64,000 bases of DNA from Methanoculleus horonobensis. GTDB taxonomy: Archaea > Halobacteriota > Methanomicrobia > Methanomicrobiales > Methanoculleaceae. Below the pieces are notes generated by a model. The model was not told where the DNA came from, did not search any database, and saw nothing but the letters and a program-made list of their open reading frames with translations. Location: the NCBI RefSeq assembly GCF_001602375.1, contig NZ_BCNY01000015.1, forward strand, positions 62,001-126,000, written 5' to 3'. Numbering within the stretch: position 1 is the stretch's first letter; every line of letters starts with the position of its first letter. A program made the position numbers and the translations under genes. Positions 46,845-55,524 of the stretch are shown piece by piece.

Positions 46845-47162
46845 GGTTCCTGTCCTCCTTTTCACGCGCATCCCAAAGGCCACGGAACCGCAACGGCTAT
46901 CCACGATGTGCAGCCAGCACGACCATGAGCCTCCGCACCGGTGCAGGCGCCGCCTGCGAAACCCATGATTGAAAACTCAACGTTCATCTATATCCCTTTT
47001 CTGTCACGATCATCTACACGTCGAGGCGTTTCGATCGAGAAGCATGCCGCAACCGGCCGGAGGCCACGCCCGGCCGATACGAGGGCCGGCACGATAGAAA
47101 AAGCCGGCCCTGTGCCCCACCCATACGTATATACCCCTCCCGGAACCAAAACATAGGTGCGT
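46845..47162. other. Intergenic region between the secreted protein and rpoL
   Basis: 318 bases between divergent genes. GCACCGGTGC (46935-46944) and the overlapping odd palindrome GCAGGCG-C-CGCCTGC (46943-46957) lie on the side of the secreted-protein gene. A GC hairpin GGGCCGGC (47083-47090) with GCCGGCCC (47103-47110) and a TATA-like CGTATATA (47126-47133) precede rpoL, whose ATG is about 30 bases after the TATA box. Confidence 0.45.
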
Positions 47163-47447
47163 ATGGCCATGAAACTCAAACTCCTGGAGCTGACTGACGA
47201 CAAGGCCCGGATCCTCTTTGAAGGCGAAGGCAACACCTACATCGACGCGCTCGCCGCCGAACTCATCCACGATCCGCAGGTGGACGTAGCGCAGCGCAAA
47301 CAGGCATTCCGGTTCACGGATCCCGAACTGGTCGTCACCACGGTCGGCGACCGGCCACCTCTTCTTGCAGTTACGGACGCGGCAAAGCGGCTCTCCGGCT
47401 ACGCCGGCGAACTCCTCAGCCAGATGGAAGCGCTCGAGACCGCGTAG
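47163..47447 (+). CDS. rpoL: RNA polymerase subunit L (Rpo11)
   Basis: A 94-residue protein of the RpoL/Rpb11 family. ILFEGEGNTYIDALAAELIHDPQVD matches the core of this family, where GEGHT is usual; here the His is Asn. VTTVGDRPPLLAVTDAAKRLSG follows. RpoL pairs with RpoD in the assembly platform of archaeal RNA polymerase. The ATG at 47163 is preferred; GTG at 47157 and ATG at 47169 are in frame. Seven bases separate it from the methyltransferase gene. Confidence 0.8.
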   Translation: MAMKLKLLELTDDKARILFEGEGNTYIDALAAELIHDPQVDVAQRKQAFRFTDPELVVTTVGDRPPLLAVTDAAKRLSGYAGELLSQMEALETA

Positions 47448-47454
47448 GCGTCCC

Positions 47455-48087
47455 ATGAAGAAGAGCGCCGAAGGCTTCGCCCGGGTTGCCCGGGAAGTCT
47501 TTGCTCCCATCTACCCCGTCATCGCGGAGCAGGCGCTCGCGTGGTCGGGGATACGGGACGGGATCGCGCTCGATATCGGGAGCGGCCCCGGCCTCCTCTC
47601 CGTAGCGCTCGCACAGAGAAGCGATCTCGTTGTCGTCGCGCTTGATGCCGACCCGGCGATGTCCCGGATTGCCCGGACGGCCGCCGCCGGGAGTGCCGGC
47701 CGGGTGATCCCGGTCACCGGCGACGTCCACTGCATGCCGGTTCGGGACAATACCGTCTCGCTCATCGTCAGCCGCGGCTCGATCTACTTCTGGGAGAACC
47801 GGCCGCGGGCATTTTTAGAGATCGAGCGCATACTCCGGCCCGGCGGCGTCGCGTACGTCGGCGGGAGTTTCGGGACGCCCGAACTCCGGGAAACGATCTT
47901 TCATGAGATGCGGCGGCGAAACCCGAACTGGGACAGCGACGTCGCCCGGCGAAGCGGGCAGGCGACCCCCGAGATCCTCCGCCGCGAACTTGCAGAGAGC
48001 GGTGTCGCCCACGCCCGTATCAGGGACGAAGAAGAGGGGATGTGGGTGGAGATCAGAAAAGACGCGATCAGTCCGCGCGCTCGGTGA
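47455..48087 (+). CDS. Class I SAM-dependent methyltransferase
   Basis: A 210-residue methyltransferase. Motif I is [11 protein letters not shown] and motif II is VALDAD; motif post-II has GDVHCMPV and [10 protein letters not shown], and the final strand region is [12 protein letters not shown]. It would transfer a methyl group from SAM to a small molecule; Methanomicrobiales have many such enzymes next to metal or metalloid genes, but no such gene is near. It follows rpoL after seven bases and overlaps the convergent aIF2 beta gene by 20 bases. Confidence 0.87.
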   Translation: MKKSAEGFARVAREVFAPIYPVIAEQALAWSGIRDGIALDIGSGPGLLSVALAQRSDLVVVALDADPAMSRIARTAAAGSAGRVIPVTGDVHCMPVRDNTVSLIVSRGSIYFWENRPRAFLEIERILRPGGVAYVGGSFGTPELRETIFHEMRRRNPNWDSDVARRSGQATPEILRRELAESGVAHARIRDEEEGMWVEIRKDAISPRAR

Positions 48088-48685
48088 AGATGATCGTCCC
48101 GGCGATCCGGGTGATCTTAATCTTTACCGTCTGACCCGGTTTTGCATTTGCAACGTACATCGTGTAGCGATCGATCTTCACCACACCGTCGCCGCGCTTC
48201 GAGAGGAACTGCGGGGTGACGTCCATGATCGCGCCCTCGGTCGGTTTCGAGGCTGCAGAGGGATCGATCGTCGTTTTTCGCTTCCGGACCGGCCGGTGGC
48301 CGCCGCAGGCGTCGCACCGGAGCGTCAGGATACGTTCGGTCTTGACGAGGCGGGTGTCGGGCTTCCCGCACTCCGAGCAGATGACGTAGTCGTCGACGTA
48401 GCCCTTGATGATCATGTTGATCTGCTCCTGCTCGAACTTCCCGGAGAAGACCGCACGTGTGCCCTCCACCTTGCCGGCGGTGCCGAGCTCGCCGAGGAGG
48501 TGCTTCATCAGGTGATCCTGGTCGCGCCGGAGGGTGCTCGCGATCTCGGCGAAGTTCTCGAGAACCGTGGTCTTCCCCTCGATGAAGACGCGGGCGACAG
48601 GAACCGTGAACCGGTCCTCGAACTCCGTCGGCTCCGTGATATTGGTATACGCCTTCTTCAGAAGGTCTTCGTATGACGGGCTCAT
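48068..48685 (-). CDS. Translation initiation factor 2 beta subunit with C-terminal TRAM domain
   Basis: A 205-residue protein. Residues 1-140 are aIF2 beta, with the LGELGTAG and [19 protein letters not shown] segments and a zinc ribbon made of CSECG and CDACG. Residues about 145-205 ([22 protein letters not shown]...KITRI) are a TRAM domain, an RNA-binding fold. aIF2 delivers initiator tRNA to the small ribosomal subunit. The extra TRAM domain is known in some methanogen aIF2 beta proteins. A GAGGT site precedes the ATG. Confidence 0.9.
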   Translation of the reverse strand: MSPSYEDLLKKAYTNITEPTEFEDRFTVPVARVFIEGKTTVLENFAEIASTLRRDQDHLMKHLLGELGTAGKVEGTRAVFSGKFEQEQINMIIKGYVDDYVICSECGKPDTRLVKTERILTLRCDACGGHRPVRKRKTTIDPSAASKPTEGAIMDVTPQFLSKRGDGVVKIDRYTMYVANAKPGQTVKIKITRIAGTIIFTERAD

Positions 48686-48792
48686 ACCTCACTATTGATC
48701 GCGCGACGTCAAAAAGTGGTCACCTCACACGTATGCAGGTGGGCGGCCCACCGGTTCCACAGTATGCTGCCGGCACATGACCGTGCGGTGCG

Positions 48793-49287
48793 TTACTGAA
48801 CGGCCATCTCTCTTCGCGACTGCCGGACGAGGTCGACCAGGGGCTTCACCGCCTCCGGTCTCTTCGCGTCGCGTGCAGTGAGCGGGACCGCACCGCGGAC
48901 GTCGGCACCCTTCTTCGCGAGCATCGCCGTCAGCGTATCAAGCGTCTTTCTCGGTGACCCGCCCGATGTGCAGAAGACGACCGTGGGTTTCCCCTCGATG
49001 CCCCGGAGAGCGTCGACCGCGGCGTTGATCGCAGGGGTAGGGTTCCCTGCCCATACAGGGGTTCCGACGACGACCGTCTCGTAGCCGGAGACGTCGATAG
49101 CCGCGGGTTCGATATCGGCAGAATCTCCCCTCATGGCTCGGGGAGCGCCCTTCAGGTACATCCCCACCTTCGAGTAGTTCGCAAGGTCTCTGACCCCGAC
49201 GAGATCGCCGCCGGCGGTAGCGGCGACCTGCTCGGCGACCACCCGGGTGTTGCCGGTCTCCGAGTGATAGATGATGCAGACGGACAT
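48793..49287 (-). CDS. Flavodoxin family protein
   Basis: A 164-residue flavodoxin. The FMN phosphate loop is YHSETGNTRVVAE (T/S-x-T-G-x-T pattern), and VVVGTPVWAGNPTPAINA and FCTSGGSP are the two isoalloxazine loops. It is a low-potential electron carrier, perhaps standing in for ferredoxin. The ATG at 49287 matches family length; the frame is open to 49344 but includes the TATA box (ACGTATATAAACG on the minus strand at about 49300-49320). Confidence 0.88.
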   Translation of the reverse strand: MSVCIIYHSETGNTRVVAEQVAATAGGDLVGVRDLANYSKVGMYLKGAPRAMRGDSADIEPAAIDVSGYETVVVGTPVWAGNPTPAINAAVDALRGIEGKPTVVFCTSGGSPRKTLDTLTAMLAKKGADVRGAVPLTARDAKRPEAVKPLVDLVRQSRREMAVQ

Positions 49288-49354
49288 ACCGGAGGGTATG
49301 GCAGACGTATATAAACGGGTATCGGGTGGGGCCACTTGGAGCAATGCTCGCAGG

Positions 49355-49448
49355 CCTCACGCGAACTCCGGCGCAGGTATCGGCAACTCCCCTTCGCGTC
49401 TTCGCGTGAGGTTACCGGTTCAAGAACGGCGATATAGTTTCACGCGAA
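49355..49448. repeat. Dispersed intergenic inverted repeat
   Basis: Perfect 11-bp inverted repeat CCTCACGCGAA (49355-49365) and TTCGCGTGAGG (49401-49411), and a further TCACGCGAA at 49440-49448. The same 11-mer occurs at 40564-40574. It lies in the 183-base gap between the flavodoxin promoter and the end of ilvC. Confidence 0.5.
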
Positions 49449-49470
49449 GGACGGAAAAAAGAGAAGGGCC

Positions 49471-50460
49471 TTACTTCCTGAACTGCGGCATGAACGAGCG
49501 GATCTCCGCACCGACCTCTTCGATCAGGTGCTCCTCGTCCGCTCTCGTCAGTGCGTTAAAGACCGGGCGGTTCACCATGTTCTCGAGCATCCACTCCTTC
49601 GCGAACTCGCCGTTCTGGATCTCCTCGAGGATCTCCTGCATCGCCACGTAGGTCTCGGGCCCGATGACGCGGGGGCCGCGAGTCAGGTCGCCGTACTGGG
49701 CGGTGTTGCTGATCGAGTCGCGCATCTTCGTGAACCCGCCCTCGTAGATCAGGTCGACGATGAGCTTCGTCTCGTGCAGGACCTCGAGGTAGGCCATCTC
49801 GGGCGCATACCCGGCATCCACCAGGGTCTCGAACCCGGCCTTGATGAGCGAGGTGATCCCGCCGCAGAGAACCGCCTGCTCGCCGAAGAGGTCGGTTTCG
49901 GTCTCCTCGGCAAACGTCGTCTCGAACACGACCGCGCGGGTCGCGCCGATCCCCCGTGCGTAGGCGAGCGCGATGGCCCGTGCCTCTCCCGTGGCGTCCT
50001 GGTGGACGGCGATGAGAGCCGGCACACCCTTCCCTTCCTCGTAAGTCCGGCGGACCATGTGACCGGGACCCTTCGGGGCGACCATGACCACATCGACGGT
50101 GGGCGGGGGAACAATCTGGCCGTAGTGAATATTGAAGCCGTGGGAGAACATCAGGCAGGTGTTCTCTCTGATGTAGGGGCTGATCTCGGTGCGGTAGATA
50201 GCACCCTGGTTCTCGTCGGGAAGGAGAATCTGGATGATGTCGGCACGCTTGACCGCTTCGGCCACGGAGTAGACTTCTAAACCGTCTTCAGACGCCTTCT
50301 GCCAACTCCTGCCGGGCCGCAGGCCGATGATGACCTGACAACCGGAATCACGCAGGTTCAGTGCCTGTCCGCGGCCCTGGGAACCATAGCCGATGACGGC
50401 GATGGTCTTGCCCTCCAGGGTGCGAGGGTCTGCATCGGACTCATAGTATTTCTGCACCAT
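49471..50460 (-). CDS. ilvC: Ketol-acid reductoisomerase
   Basis: A 329-residue class [22 protein letters not shown] is the dinucleotide-binding start; [11 protein letters not shown] is the cofactor-specificity loop, with Arg and Ser favouring NADPH. The metal and substrate residues appear in [24 protein letters not shown] and [16 protein letters not shown]. It makes 2,3-dihydroxy-isovalerate in the valine and isoleucine pathways. ilvB/N and ilvD are not in the window. It is divergent from mptA, with a 129-base gap. Confidence 0.97.
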   Translation of the reverse strand: MVQKYYESDADPRTLEGKTIAVIGYGSQGRGQALNLRDSGCQVIIGLRPGRSWQKASEDGLEVYSVAEAVKRADIIQILLPDENQGAIYRTEISPYIRENTCLMFSHGFNIHYGQIVPPPTVDVVMVAPKGPGHMVRRTYEEGKGVPALIAVHQDATGEARAIALAYARGIGATRAVVFETTFAEETETDLFGEQAVLCGGITSLIKAGFETLVDAGYAPEMAYLEVLHETKLIVDLIYEGGFTKMRDSISNTAQYGDLTRGPRVIGPETYVAMQEILEEIQNGEFAKEWMLENMVNRPVFNALTRADEEHLIEEVGAEIRSFMPQFRK

Positions 50461-50589
50461 AGGTTCTCACTCCCCGTTAGACAGCAAACCAGATAAATAT
50501 TATATAAAAGAATCTCGGTGGTGCACTGAGGGTCATTTTAAGGTTGATGAAGAGAAACCTTACTCTCAACACGCTATTGAGGATTTGTA

Positions 50590-51531
50590 ATGGAACTGCC
50601 AGATGTCCAGTCCAGCCTGCCGGAAGTCCGTATCAACCTGACCCGGGTGGGTGTTAAGAACGTACAAAAACTCGTTGAAGTCGCTCGACCAGGTAAGCGG
50701 CCGGTCATCTTCATCTCCAAATTCGACGTCTTCGTCGATCTCCCCGGAAGCCTCAAAGGGGCGAACCTCTCCCGGAACTTCGAGGTGATCGACGACGTGC
50801 TGCAGCAGGCCATCGACGGGGATGTAAGCGAGATAGAAGAACTCTGCAGCGCAGTGGCGAGGAAACTCCTCGACCGGCACGAATACGCGGAACGAACCGA
50901 GGTTCGGATGCGGAGCAAGTTCATGGTTCGACGGGAGACGCCGGTCAGCGAGACGAGTTGCCATGAGGTCGTGAACGTCCACGCGAAAGCAATAGCCCAG
51001 AGGAACGAAGGGAACCCGATCATCCGAAAGAGTATCGGCGCCGAAGTGACCGGAATGACCGCCTGTCCCTGCGCCCAGAACATCATGAAGGATCATGCCC
51101 TGCATGTCCTCGAGAACCTCGGCGTGGCGGAGGACAAGATCGAGGCGTTCTTCAACGAGGTGCCGATGGCCACGCACAACCAGCGTGGGCGGGGTTTCCT
51201 CTGCATCGAGATCGACGACGATCAGCACATCAGCCTCGAGAAGATCATCAAGATCCTGAAGGACTCCATGAGCGCACGTATCTACGAGCTCCTCAAGCGG
51301 GGCGACGAGAGTTACGTGGTGATGGAAGCTCACAAGAATCCGCGGTTCGTCGAAGACTGCGTACGCGAGATGGCCCGCAAGGTGATCGCGCAGTTCCACG
51401 ATCTGCCCGGAGACTCAGTAGTCACGATCAAGCAGACGAACGAGGAGAGCATCCACCAGCACAATGCATACGCAGAGCGAAAGGCAACGATAGCCGAACT
51501 CGTCTCGGAGATGGACAAAGGCACACTGTAA
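50590..51531 (+). CDS. mptA: GTP cyclohydrolase MptA
   Basis: A 313-residue member of the MptA/FolE2 family. The metal-binding Cys and signature GMTACPCAQ are intact, followed by EVPMATHNQRGRG. MptA is an Fe(II)-dependent enzyme making 7,8-dihydroneopterin 2',3'-cyclic phosphate, the first step of methanopterin synthesis, the one-carbon carrier of methanogenesis. A TTGAGG site lies about eight bases before the ATG. It is followed after 224 bases by the frh operon on the same strand. Confidence 0.95.
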   Translation: MELPDVQSSLPEVRINLTRVGVKNVQKLVEVARPGKRPVIFISKFDVFVDLPGSLKGANLSRNFEVIDDVLQQAIDGDVSEIEELCSAVARKLLDRHEYAERTEVRMRSKFMVRRETPVSETSCHEVVNVHAKAIAQRNEGNPIIRKSIGAEVTGMTACPCAQNIMKDHALHVLENLGVAEDKIEAFFNEVPMATHNQRGRGFLCIEIDDDQHISLEKIIKILKDSMSARIYELLKRGDESYVVMEAHKNPRFVEDCVREMARKVIAQFHDLPGDSVVTIKQTNEESIHQHNAYAERKATIAELVSEMDKGTL

Positions 51532-51631
51532 ATCCGGCATAATTCCACATTTTTATACGGAGCCCGGAAATTCTGACATTACGTAATACTATTTTGAGAC
51601 ATTGTAATATTTGGGTATGTCCCGAAGCGAA

Positions 51632-51641
51632 AGATATAAAC
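51632..51641 (+). promoter_or_regulatory. TATA box of the frh operon
   Basis: AGATATAAAC in the AT-rich spacer upstream of frhA. Transcription would start near 51660, leaving a leader of about 95 bases. Confidence 0.55.
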
Positions 51642-51666
51642 TCTGTTTTCTTCATAATCCTTGTTG

Positions 51667-51729
51667 ACGTACTCGCGTACGTTTTCAGTACAGAATTGTG
51701 TGGTAACACCAGTATAGTGTTCAGAACAC
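51667..51729. promoter_or_regulatory. Two palindromes in the frhA leader
   Basis: ACGTAC (51667-51672) and GTACGT (51677-51682) with a four-base spacer, then the perfect odd palindrome GTGTTCAGAACAC (51717-51729), centred on one A. Both lie between the TATA box and the frhA start, in or next to the leader. They may bind a repressor or shape the mRNA. Confidence 0.45.
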
Positions 51730-51755
51730 CATAATATCGGAATGAGGCGATATAT

Positions 51756-53123
51756 TTGTCGAAAGTTGTAGAAATTTCCCCAACTACGAGACATGAAGGC
51801 CATTCTAAGCTCGTTCTGAAGGTCAACGATGAAGGCATCGTCGAGCGCGGAGACTGGCTTAGCATCACCCCGGTGAGGGGTGTCGAGAAACTCGCCATCG
51901 GCAAGACGATGGAGCAGGTTCCAAAGATCGCATCGCGCGTCTGCGGCATCTGTCCCATCGCGCACACCCTGGCGGGTATTGAGGCGATGGAAGCATCCAT
52001 CGGGTGCGAGATCCCCGAGGACGCGAAACTGCTGCGGTACATCCTGCAGTGTGCCAACAGGATGCACAGCCACGCCATCCACAACATCCTGTCCCTCCCG
52101 GACATGTACATCCCCGGAACCGACGTAAAGATCAACCCGTTCACCAAGGAAGAACCGGTCAGGAGCGTTGCTCTTCGGATCCAGCGGCTCCGTGAGATCG
52201 GCCAGACCATCGGCGAGATCGTCGGCGGAGAGGCCATCCACCCGAGCAACCCCCGTGTCGGCGGTATGTACAAGAACATCACCCCGCGGGCGAAGGCGAA
52301 ACTCTACGATCTCGCCAAGGAATCTCGTGTCCTTGCCCAGGAACAGATGGAGTTCATGATCGCGGTCTTCCGGAACTACCAGAACCGCGACTGGTCTGAA
52401 GTCGGCGGCGTCGAAGTCCCGATCACGAAGGACCTCGGCTACCACAACCAGGGCTACATGGCTACCGCGCCGGTCTACGGCAGCTCGAGCCTCGACGAGA
52501 CCCCGATGTGGTTCCCCGATCGGTTCACCGAAGTCCGCCCCTGGGACTGGTACATGGGCGAAGTCGAGATCGACGAAGCCGACCCGAACTACCCGATCGG
52601 CGGCACGACCCCCGTAGGGAACAAGGCCTGGCCCCAGATGGAGGCCTGCACCGGCGTCCCGCTCTACGACGGCCAGCCCGTCGAGGTAGGACCGCGTGCA
52701 CGTCTCGTCCAGTTCAAGAACTACGACGAGAAGGGCGCCATGGGCCTGCAGATCGCTCGCCAGATGGAATTCCCCGAGACTGCCTACGGCATCATCGACG
52801 CGCTCGACGCGCTCGACACCTCCGGATCGGTCCTCGCGGACGAGATCCCGCAGGGTGACGGATCCTTCGGATGGGCCGCAAACGAGGCTCCCCGTGGAAC
52901 CGACGTCCACATGGCCAAGGTCAAGGACGGCCGGGTGGAGTACTTCGGGATGCTCGTCCCGACGACCTGGAACTTCCCCACCTGCAGCCGTGCACTGACC
53001 GGTGCACCCTGGCGGCTTGCGGAAGTCATCATGCGTGCATACGACCCCTGTGTCTCCTGTGCGACGCACATGCTGGTGATCGACGAAGACAAGAGACTGG
53101 TGGCCCAGAAACTCATTCAGTGA
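51756..53123 (+). CDS. frhA: F420-reducing [NiFe]-hydrogenase, large (alpha) subunit
   Basis: A 455-residue large subunit. The active-site NiFe ligands are C63 and C66 (RVCGICPIAH) and C432 and C435 (DPCVSCATH). FrhD-type maturation would cut after the His of the last motif, removing the final 17 residues. The enzyme oxidises H2 and reduces F420. It starts with a TTG preceded by GAGG, a rare start for an abundant protein. It is first in frhADGB and has its own promoter. Confidence 0.97.
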   Translation: MSKVVEISPTTRHEGHSKLVLKVNDEGIVERGDWLSITPVRGVEKLAIGKTMEQVPKIASRVCGICPIAHTLAGIEAMEASIGCEIPEDAKLLRYILQCANRMHSHAIHNILSLPDMYIPGTDVKINPFTKEEPVRSVALRIQRLREIGQTIGEIVGGEAIHPSNPRVGGMYKNITPRAKAKLYDLAKESRVLAQEQMEFMIAVFRNYQNRDWSEVGGVEVPITKDLGYHNQGYMATAPVYGSSSLDETPMWFPDRFTEVRPWDWYMGEVEIDEADPNYPIGGTTPVGNKAWPQMEACTGVPLYDGQPVEVGPRARLVQFKNYDEKGAMGLQIARQMEFPETAYGIIDALDALDTSGSVLADEIPQGDGSFGWAANEAPRGTDVHMAKVKDGRVEYFGMLVPTTWNFPTCSRALTGAPWRLAEVIMRAYDPCVSCATHMLVIDEDKRLVAQKLIQ

Positions 53124-53133
53124 GCGTACACGC

Positions 53134-53694
53134 ATGCTATTCCGTGAGATCGTGATCGCAGGATGCGGCAACCCCCTCTTTGCAGATGACGGGTTCGGTC
53201 CTGCAGTCGTCGAGGAACTCCAGAAACTACAACTGCCCGACAACGTCAAGGTAATCGATGCCGGCCTTGGCGCCCCTCACTTCCTCTTTACCCTGATGGA
53301 AGATGCAGAGGTGCCGGTCAAGAAACTGATCATCATCGATATCGCCGACTTCGGCGCCAACCCCGGTGATGTGACGAAACTCCGGCCCGAAGACCTGCCG
53401 CCGGGCTCCTACCGGGATGCCCATTCATGGGATCTCTCAGAACCGCTACAGCGATTGAAAGACGTCATCGATATCACGATCATCGGGTGTCAGCCCAAGC
53501 GTGTCGCGAGCCATGAGTATGAACTAGGGCTCACTGAGGAGGTTGAGGGTGCCATTCCCAAAACAGTGCGTATCGTACTGGAGGAAATTGGGGTAGAATA
53601 TGGGGCTACTATCAACCATCAAGGAACGCATCTTTGGGCGTCGCCGGGAGAAACCACCGGAGATGCCGGGGACAACCCCGGGGAGAAGGCCTGA
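53134..53694 (+). CDS. frhD: F420-hydrogenase maturation protease FrhD
   Basis: A 186-residue HycI/HyaD-type endopeptidase. The nickel-sensing residues are in GCGNPLFADDGFGPAV (Glu/Asp) and DIADFG, with a His in the DAHSWDLSE region. It removes the C-terminal tail of FrhA after nickel insertion. It follows frhA after 10 bases. The final 30 residues, after GVEYGAT, lie in DNA that also encodes the predicted N-terminus of FrhG in another frame, so the end is probably non-conserved. Confidence 0.94.
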   Translation: MLFREIVIAGCGNPLFADDGFGPAVVEELQKLQLPDNVKVIDAGLGAPHFLFTLMEDAEVPVKKLIIIDIADFGANPGDVTKLRPEDLPPGSYRDAHSWDLSEPLQRLKDVIDITIIGCQPKRVASHEYELGLTEEVEGAIPKTVRIVLEEIGVEYGATINHQGTHLWASPGETTGDAGDNPGEKA

Positions 53695-54559
53695 GGCAAA
53701 GCCGGCGGCTACCACGTCGCACGGGAAGCCCGCGGTGAAGCCCTCTGATGTGATTGTAAAAGAAAAGGTGGAAGTTGTACAAAAGGAGGAAAAGCCTGTG
53801 GCAGAAAAGATTACGATAGGTGAATTACACCTGAGCGGATGTACGGGATGCCTCGTTACGCTTGCGGATAACTACGAGGGTCTCTTCAAGCTGCTCGATG
53901 ATTACGCGGACCTGGTCTACGCGTTGACTCTGGTCGACGTGCGCCACGTCCCCGAGATGGACGTGTGCCTGGTCGAGGGTTCGTGCTGTCTGAACGACAA
54001 GATCTCGGTAGAGGAACTGAAGGAAGCAAGGGAGAAGTCGAAGGTGCTCGTCGCTTACGGCGGCTGCGCGGCCTACGGCAACATCACCCGGTTCTGCCGT
54101 GGCGGTCAGTGGAACCAGCCCGGCCACGAGGCATTCGTGCCGATCAGCGAGGTCGTCGATGTCGATCTCTACATCCCGTCGTGTCCCCCGTGCCCCCAGC
54201 AGGTCAGGAACGTCGCCGTCATGGCCTTCCTGCTCCTGAGAGGAAACGAGGAACAGAAGAACCTCGCGACCGCCTACCTGACGCCGCTGATGCAGCTTGC
54301 ACAGCGCGGCAACGAGGCATGCGGCTGCGACCTGATGTATGATGTCATCAACCAGGGTCTCTGCATGGGATGCGGAACCTGCGCCGGCACCTGCCCGGTC
54401 CGTGCCATCACCATGGAGTACGGCAAGCCGAACGTGAACCGCGACCTCTGCATCAAGTGCGGTGCCTGCTACTCGCAGTGCCCCAGGAGCTGGTTCAACT
54501 TCGACGTCATGAACAACTATGAGGGCATCATGGATGCCATCAAGGGAGCCATGCAGTGA
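53600..54559 (+). CDS. frhG: F420-reducing hydrogenase, small (gamma) Fe-S subunit
   Basis: A 319-residue frame. From about residue 70 it is FrhG: the proximal cluster site ELHLSGCTGC, then PSCPPCPQQV, then a two-cluster ferredoxin domain (CMGCGTCAGTCPV and CIKCGACYSQCP). These clusters carry electrons from the NiFe site to FrhB. The first 66 residues are an amphipathic basic start (MGLLSTIKERIFGRRR) and a Pro/Lys/Glu linker, overlapping frhD by 95 bases. A strong AAGGAGG site followed by GTG at 53798 offers an alternative start giving 253 residues, near the usual length. Both are possible. Confidence 0.92.
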   Translation: MGLLSTIKERIFGRRREKPPEMPGTTPGRRPEAKPAATTSHGKPAVKPSDVIVKEKVEVVQKEEKPVAEKITIGELHLSGCTGCLVTLADNYEGLFKLLDDYADLVYALTLVDVRHVPEMDVCLVEGSCCLNDKISVEELKEAREKSKVLVAYGGCAAYGNITRFCRGGQWNQPGHEAFVPISEVVDVDLYIPSCPPCPQQVRNVAVMAFLLLRGNEEQKNLATAYLTPLMQLAQRGNEACGCDLMYDVINQGLCMGCGTCAGTCPVRAITMEYGKPNVNRDLCIKCGACYSQCPRSWFNFDVMNNYEGIMDAIKGAMQ

Positions 54560-54569
54560 GGTGAGAAAG

Positions 54570-55457
54570 ATGGACGTACTCGGTAACTACAAGTCCGCAA
54601 TCTCGGCGCGCTCGACCGACAAGGACATCACAAAGAAGTCCCAGGACGGCGGCATCATCACGACGCTCTTCGCGTATGCGCTCGAAGAGGGTATCATCGA
54701 CGGTGCCATCGTCGCAGGTCCGGGCGACGAGCCCTGGAAGCCGGAGCCCGTGGTCGCGACCACGAAGGCCGAACTTCTGGCCGCTGCCGGAACGCGCTAC
54801 ACCATCAGCCCGAACCTCTACCTGATCAAGGAGGCGACCCGCAGCTACGGTCTCGACCGCGTCGGTATCGTCGGCACGCCCTGCCAGATGCAGGCCGTCC
54901 GGAAGGCTCAGCTCTATCCGATCGGCATGCGCGACGTCGACGACAAGATCGCCCTCGCACTCGGCATCTACTGCATGGAGAACCTCTCCTACCAGGCGCT
55001 CGAGGCAATCGTCGAGGACCACTGCAACCAGAAGATGGAGTCCGTCAAGAAGATGGACATCGGCAAGGGCAAGTTCACGGTCTACACCGAACGCGGTGCA
55101 GTCAGCCAGATGCCCCTGAAGCTGATCCACAAGTATGTGCAGCCCGGCTGCAACGTCTGTCTGGACTACGTCGCGAACCTTGCCGATATCTCCAGCGGCT
55201 CCGTGGGCAGCCCCGACGGCTGGAGCACGGTCTTCGTGCGGAGCATGAAGGGTAACGCCGTCTGGGACGGCGCGATCGCCGCCGGTCTCTTCGAGACCAA
55301 GCCGATGGACCAGGTCAAGCCCGGCCTCGACCTCGTGACGAAACTCGCCACGGAGAAGATCACGAAGAACCAGAAGAACGTGGACGCTCGTAAGACGTTC
55401 GGTCTCAAGGCGGACGGAACCGCCAAAGGTCTCCGGAACCCCTACGAGTCTCCCTGA
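54570..55457 (+). CDS. frhB: F420-reducing hydrogenase beta subunit
   Basis: A 295-residue FrhB, carrying FAD, one [4Fe-4S] cluster and the F420 site. Conserved elements include SQDGGIITTLFAYALEEG, GTPCQMQAVRKAQLYP, LGIYCMENLSY and the later CNVCLDYVANLADISSGSVG. It transfers electrons from the FrhG clusters to F420. The ATG at 54570 follows GAGGTGAG, ten bases after the frhG stop. It is the last gene of the operon and is followed by a T9 run. Confidence 0.96.
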   Translation: MDVLGNYKSAISARSTDKDITKKSQDGGIITTLFAYALEEGIIDGAIVAGPGDEPWKPEPVVATTKAELLAAAGTRYTISPNLYLIKEATRSYGLDRVGIVGTPCQMQAVRKAQLYPIGMRDVDDKIALALGIYCMENLSYQALEAIVEDHCNQKMESVKKMDIGKGKFTVYTERGAVSQMPLKLIHKYVQPGCNVCLDYVANLADISSGSVGSPDGWSTVFVRSMKGNAVWDGAIAAGLFETKPMDQVKPGLDLVTKLATEKITKNQKNVDARKTFGLKADGTAKGLRNPYESP

Positions 55458-55463
55458 AAACAC

Positions 55464-55472
55464 TTTTTTTTT
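55464..55472 (+). terminator. T-run terminator of the frh operon
   Basis: Nine consecutive T residues starting seven bases after the frhB stop, without a clear hairpin. Poly-T is the standard archaeal termination signal. Confidence 0.75.
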
Positions 55473-55524
55473 GGTCGGTTCGACTTTGTTCCAAGCATCA
55501 CCGGAGAGTCGTTTCCGGGTATTC

